Shown here piece by piece: positions 60,484-64,000 of a stretch of 64,000 nt of DNA. Position 1 is the stretch's first letter, and every line of letters begins with the position of its first letter. The notes below the pieces were generated by a model. The model saw only the letters and a program-made list of their open reading frames with translations, had not been told where the DNA came from and ran no database searches. The translations under genes and the position numbers were made by a program. The stretch is taken from contig JADJVI010000022.1 of assembly GCA_016710645.1 (NCBI GenBank), forward strand, positions 1 to 64,000, written 5' to 3'. Source of the stretch: Actinomycetales bacterium (GTDB lineage Bacteria; Actinomycetota; Actinomycetes; Actinomycetales; Dermatophilaceae).

Positions 60484-60765
60484 ATGAGCGTCGAACCGTT
60501 GCGCCACGTGAGGGATCACTTCAGTGACGTGATCGACCGTGTCGAGTTGCAGCACGAACGCGTGACGGTCACGCGAAACGGCCGCGCTGCTGCGGTCATC
60601 CTCAGCCCAGACGATCTGGAAGAGATGGAAGAGACGCTCGCCATCCTCAGCGATCCCGTGGCCATGGCCGATATCCGTGAGGCTGATCGGGCGTACGCGG
60701 AAGGAAACGTGTTGCGTGGCGTTGAGGCCGCACGAGCATTGCGCCCCAAGGCAGCTAAATCCTGA
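60484..60765 (+). CDS. Phd/YefM-family antitoxin
   Basis: 93 residues: SVEPLRHVRDHFSDVIDRVELQHERVTVTRNGRAAAVILSPDDLEEMEETLAIL, the DNA-binding dimer fold of Phd/YefM, then a flexible toxin-binding tail with an acidic/Ala region. Represses its own operon. The toxin gene follows after an unusually long 92-base gap. Confidence 0.9.
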   Translation: MSVEPLRHVRDHFSDVIDRVELQHERVTVTRNGRAAAVILSPDDLEEMEETLAILSDPVAMADIREADRAYAEGNVLRGVEAARALRPKAAKS

Positions 60766-60857
60766 CCCCGACCGGTGCGGCGACATGAGCCGCGCCGAAG
60801 CTCACCCGTCCCCCATCCCGTCGACCGCGCGGCGCGCCCGCACCGAAGTGAGCTGCC

Positions 60858-61145
60858 GTGGATTCGCTGCTTCACCGGCCGTATGACCTGGTGATCGCCC
60901 CTCCGGCCGTCCGTGCCATCGAGTCTGCGCTCCCGGAACCGGTGGCCGCCGCCGTCATCGAGTTCATCACCGGCCCCCTGCTGCTCGAGCCGCGTCGAGT
61001 GGGCAAGCGACTGCGTCATGAGTTGGCCGGCGCCTTCGCCGCACGGCGTGGGACCTATCGGGTTCTCTATCGCATCAATGAGGAACGCCGCGAAGTGATC
61101 GTCATCCGCGTCGATCACCGCCGGGACGCCTACCGCACCCGCTGA
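60858..61145 (+). CDS. RelE/ParE-family toxin
   Basis: 95 residues from GTG 60858: YDLVIAPPAVRAIESALPEPVAAAVIEFI...EPRRVGKRLRHELAGAFAARRGTYRVLYRINEERREVIVIRVDHRRDAYR, the typical RelE-fold toxin (RGTYRVLYRI...V..V.HR...YR). Probably an mRNA interferase or gyrase inhibitor. Paired with the Phd/YefM gene upstream. Confidence 0.9.
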   Translation: MDSLLHRPYDLVIAPPAVRAIESALPEPVAAAVIEFITGPLLLEPRRVGKRLRHELAGAFAARRGTYRVLYRINEERREVIVIRVDHRRDAYRTR

Positions 61146-61168
61146 AGAAGGTCAGTCGCGAGGTTCCC

Positions 61169-62443
61169 TCAGGTGAGTTCGCGCTCGAGGCGGGCCGATT
61201 CGGCGCGGGCCACCGGACGCAGCGGTGACGAGGTCGGCAGCGCGGTCTCCTGGCGCTGCCACATCTGCAGGTCTTCGGCTCCCCAGCGCGAACGGGTCCA
61301 GGCCACCATCAGGTCCGGCCTGCCGGACGCCAGGACCGCCGCCCGCAACTGCGACTGCACCGACTCGCGGCGGGAGACGACGCCCGGGGATTCGGACTGC
61401 GGCAACAGCGGACCGCGGTAGGCCTGCAACGCCTCGCGCACCCGGCCGGCCGCGACATGGGCGGCGACGTCCTTCCAGTCGCACTGGGCGTCGACGACCA
61501 GGCGGTAGGGCCGCGACTGCACGACCTGATCACCGAGCAGCGACCGCAGCCTGGTCATCTCGGCGCGCATCGTCGAGGAGTGCACGTCGGCGGCATACAC
61601 CTCGATTTCGAGTTGCTCGGCGGTGAGGCCGGCCGGGTGGTCGACGAGCACGGCGAGGATGTCACTATGCCGCCGCGACAGGCGCAGCGTCCGCGTGCCG
61701 ATCGTCGCGATGAGGTCGGGCAGCCCGAGCCCCTGCAACCGGAGCACATCGGCCGGGCGCGAGTCGCTGGACTCGGGCACCCAGAGGCGCTTGGGACCGC
61801 CGCCGGACGCTGCGATGCGCGCCAGTTCCGACTCGGCCATCCGCGCCGCGGCCCGCACCATCGCCATGGTCTGCGGGGTCGCGACGTCGGGGCCGCCAGT
61901 GATGTCGACCAGCCCGAGGATCGCGCCGGTCGTCGGGTCATGGATCGGCGCCGCCGCGCAACTCCACGACGAGATGAGCCGGTTGAAGTGCTCGGCCGAG
62001 TGCACCTGGCTCGGCGTGTCGAGGTGCAGCGCCATGCCGGGCGCGTTGGTGCCCGCGCTGCCCTCGTCCCACACCGAGCCTTCGACGAAATGGATCCGCT
62101 CGGCCCGCCGCATGACATCGCGCGGGCCGCTCACCCACAGCAACTTGCCCTCGGCGTCACCGACCGCCATGACGCAGTCGCAGTCGACCGCGGCGCGCCC
62201 GAGCACGTCGTAGAGCAACGGGAACACCGCCGACAGCGGATGCGCCGATCGATAGTCAACCAGGCTCGATCCGTCGAGGACCACCGGCGCGAGGTGTTGG
62301 TCGGGGTCCACTCCCGCGGCCGACGAGCGCACCCACGACTCGGCGACCACTGACCGCACTCCGGTCGACGCCCCGGTCTCGAGGAAGCGCGTCCGAGCTC
62401 CCGGGCGATCCACGTCGCCGGTCCCGCTGCGCCCCTGAGCCAT
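61169..62443 (-). CDS. GAF-domain transcriptional regulator
   Basis: 424 residues. N-terminal GAF/AcoR-like sensor region (SWVRSSAAGVDPDQ ... GSVWDEGSAGTNAPGMALHLDTPSQVHSAEHF, the motif of AcoR-type GAF regulators) and a C-terminal region with LRLSRRHSDILAVLVDHPAGLTAEQLEIEVYA.DVHSSTMRAEMTRLRSLLG, a winged-helix (SARP/BTAD-like) DNA-binding domain. Regulators of this type commonly stand beside aldehyde dehydrogenase-DUF779 pairs; here two VOC genes and a toxin-antitoxin pair separate them. Confidence 0.85.
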   Translation of the reverse strand: MAQGRSGTGDVDRPGARTRFLETGASTGVRSVVAESWVRSSAAGVDPDQHLAPVVLDGSSLVDYRSAHPLSAVFPLLYDVLGRAAVDCDCVMAVGDAEGKLLWVSGPRDVMRRAERIHFVEGSVWDEGSAGTNAPGMALHLDTPSQVHSAEHFNRLISSWSCAAAPIHDPTTGAILGLVDITGGPDVATPQTMAMVRAAARMAESELARIAASGGGPKRLWVPESSDSRPADVLRLQGLGLPDLIATIGTRTLRLSRRHSDILAVLVDHPAGLTAEQLEIEVYAADVHSSTMRAEMTRLRSLLGDQVVQSRPYRLVVDAQCDWKDVAAHVAAGRVREALQAYRGPLLPQSESPGVVSRRESVQSQLRAAVLASGRPDLMVAWTRSRWGAEDLQMWQRQETALPTSSPLRPVARAESARLERELT

Positions 62444-62604
62444 GGCTCAGTAGAACCCGCCACCCGCACCTGGGCAAGAGCCCGTCCACCGTCGGCACAG
62501 ACCGCGCGCCCAACGGCTCCGGTATGCCGTGCCGCTCGCCGCCCGCTCGCCGCCGCGCCGCTCGCCGCTTCGGGCACCTACCAAACTCGCGCTGAACCGC
62601 GTCC

Positions 62605-64000
62605 TCAGATCGAGACGGCGACCTCGGTGCCCTGCTTGATGGCCCGCTTCGCGTCGAGCTCGGCTGCGACATCGGCACCGCCGATGAGCCGCACGTCGGC
62701 ACCCGACTCCTGCAGCACGGCATACAGGTCGCGCATCGGCTCTTGCCCGGTGGCCAGGACAATGGTGTCGACCGGCAGCACCGTCGAGCGCTCCCCGACC
62801 CGCACGTGCAGGCCGGTGTCGTCGATCCGCTCGTAGACCGCGCCCGCGATGAAGACCACGCCGCGGTTCTTGAGCACGGTGCGGTGGATCCAGCCGGTGG
62901 TGCGGCCCAGGCCCGCGCCGACCTTGGAGTCCTTGCGCTGCAGCAGGTAGACCTTGCGCGCCGGCGGCTCCTCCTGCGGCTCGGTCAGCCCGCCCGCCTG
63001 CCGGTATGCCGTGTCGACGCCCCACTCCGCGGCCCACGCCTGCGGGTCGAGCGAGGTCGACGGCCCACTGTGGGTGAGGAATTCGGCGACATCGAAGCCG
63101 ATGCCACCCGCGCCCATGATCGCGACCGTCGCCCCGACCGGAGCCTTGTCGCGCAGCACGTCGAGGTAGGACACGACCTTGTGGTGATCGACGCCCTCGA
63201 CCTCGGGCACCCGCGGCACGACGCCGGTGGCGAGCACGACGACATCGAAGCCCTCCGGGCTGACCCCGCCGGGCAACAGGTCGGCGGCCCCGACCCGGAC
63301 CCCGAGCCGCACGTCCACCCCGGTCGCCTCGAGCTCACCGCGGAAGTAGCGCAGCGTCTCCTCGAACTCCTCTTTGCCGGGGATCTGCTTGGCCAGGTTG
63401 AACTGACCGCCGATCTGGTCGGCCGCTTCAAAGAGCACGACCTGGTGACCTCGACGCGCAGCCGTGGTCGCGCAGGCCAGCCCCGCGGGCCCACCGCCGA
63501 CGACGGCCACCCGGCGCGCGGTCTCAGCCGGCACAATGACCAACTCGGTCTCGTGGCAAGCGCGCGGGTTGACCAGACAGGAGGTCATCTTGCCGCTGAA
63601 GGTGTGGTCGAGACAGGCCTGATTGCAGGCGATGCACGTGTTGATCCGATCTGCTTGTCCCGCAGCGGCTTTGGCCATGAAGTCCGAGTCGGCGAGGAAC
63701 GGGCGCGCCATCGACACGAGGTCGGCATCGCCCCGGGCCAGGACCTCCTCGGCGACCTCGGGCATGTTGATCCGGTTGGTCGTCACGAGCGGCAGCGACA
63801 CCTGACCCTTGAGCTTGCGGGTCACCCAGGTGAAGGCCCCGCGCGGCACACTCGTCGCGATCGTCGGGATGCGGGCCTCGTGCCAGCCGATGCCGGTGTT
63901 GATGATCGTTGCGCCGGCCGCTTCGACGGCCTTGGCCAACTGGACAACCTCGTCGAAGGTCGAGCCGTCCTCGACGAGATCGAGCATCGAGAGCCGATAG
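62605..64000 (-). CDS. fadH: 2,4-dienoyl-CoA reductase (NADPH), 5' end outside window
   Basis: About 465 residues of a ~670-residue enzyme are present; the N-terminal half of the FMN barrel lies beyond 64000. FadH reduces 2,4-dienoyl-CoA during oxidation of unsaturated fatty acids. Visible are the iron-sulfur Cys motif CIACNQACLDHTFSGKMTSC, the FAD-binding VVGGGPAGLACATTAARRG, and the NADPH-binding IMGAGGIGFDVAEFL. The end is at 62605. Continues upstream in the same frame at the window edge (RLSMLDLVEDGS). Confidence 0.9.
   Translation of the reverse strand, partial: YRLSMLDLVEDGSTFDEVVQLAKAVEAAGATIINTGIGWHEARIPTIATSVPRGAFTWVTRKLKGQVSLPLVTTNRINMPEVAEEVLARGDADLVSMARPFLADSDFMAKAAAGQADRINTCIACNQACLDHTFSGKMTSCLVNPRACHETELVIVPAETARRVAVVGGGPAGLACATTAARRGHQVVLFEAADQIGGQFNLAKQIPGKEEFEETLRYFRGELEATGVDVRLGVRVGAADLLPGGVSPEGFDVVVLATGVVPRVPEVEGVDHHKVVSYLDVLRDKAPVGATVAIMGAGGIGFDVAEFLTHSGPSTSLDPQAWAAEWGVDTAYRQAGGLTEPQEEPPARKVYLLQRKDSKVGAGLGRTTGWIHRTVLKNRGVVFIAGAVYERIDDTGLHVRVGERSTVLPVDTIVLATGQEPMRDLYAVLQESGADVRLIGGADVAAELDAKRAIKQGTEVAVSI

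Overview
The window is high-GC actinobacterial chromosome. Fused cydDC, mycobacterial-type bsaP beside bioB, an IdeR/DtxR-type iron box, a DUF222/13E12 HNH protein, DUF5926 and frequent GTG/TTG starts all point that way. A Micrococcales member of the Intrasporangiaceae/Dermatophilaceae type is my best guess, but no rRNA or other taxonomic marker is present. No tRNA, rRNA, CRISPR array, insertion sequence or prophage was recognised. Most genes sit in tight operons with ATGA or GTGA stop/start overlaps.

Layout. 1-7033: the end of galE, then the cytochrome bd oxidase locus cydA-cydB-cydDC. The first ~700 bases carry several indels relative to the expected galE and cydA frames. 7113-16758: biotin genes (bioB-bsaP, bioA, bioF-bioD) interleaved with an uncharacterised coupled gene pair (8577-9481), a molybdate ABC operon with its HTH-Mop regulator (9512-12547), and a membrane protein/winged-helix regulator pair. 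16858-23063: secreted lipoprotein protease, low-molecular-weight phosphatase, purB, polysaccharide deacetylase, a glyoxalase-fold protein and an rRNA/tRNA methyltransferase. 23121-28867: HAD phosphatase, serS, DinB-like protein, universal stress protein and a NarL/LuxR-type two-component system. 29143-31461: a four-gene operon of two DUF1538 membrane proteins, a P-II-like protein and a CBS protein. 31552-43720: lipid kinase, efeU under an iron box, a prephenate dehydrogenase-dehydratase fusion, a UPF0016 cation transporter, an F420-type oxidoreductase, DUF5926, an anti-sigma-type ATPase, a sigma factor overlapping an O6-methylguanine methyltransferase, a LacI regulator and a family III CoA-transferase.

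43896-64000: several VOC proteins, DUF2461, DUF222-HNH, a RelA/SpoT-domain protein, an Imm5-like protein, an ABC exporter with a LolA/RseB-like lipoprotein-carrier protein, two toxin-antitoxin-like pairs, an OmpR-type two-component system with a duplicated kinase tail nearby, the DUF779-aldehyde dehydrogenase pair, a GAF regulator and the start-truncated fadH.

The most striking feature is not a gene. The 10-mer GGTATGCCGT (reverse complement ACGGCATACC; core TATGCCG) recurs about 110 times on both strands, in genes and in gaps, about one per 570 bases. Base composition predicts only 6-7 copies. Some copies form inverted pairs able to make hairpins. In density, dual strandedness and paired hairpins it resembles the DNA uptake sequences of Neisseriaceae and Pasteurellaceae, or the cyanobacterial HIP1 repeat. 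I know of no such element described for actinobacteria. At least four other families of short palindromic repeats (54, 60, 38 and 38 bp) are dispersed between and inside genes.
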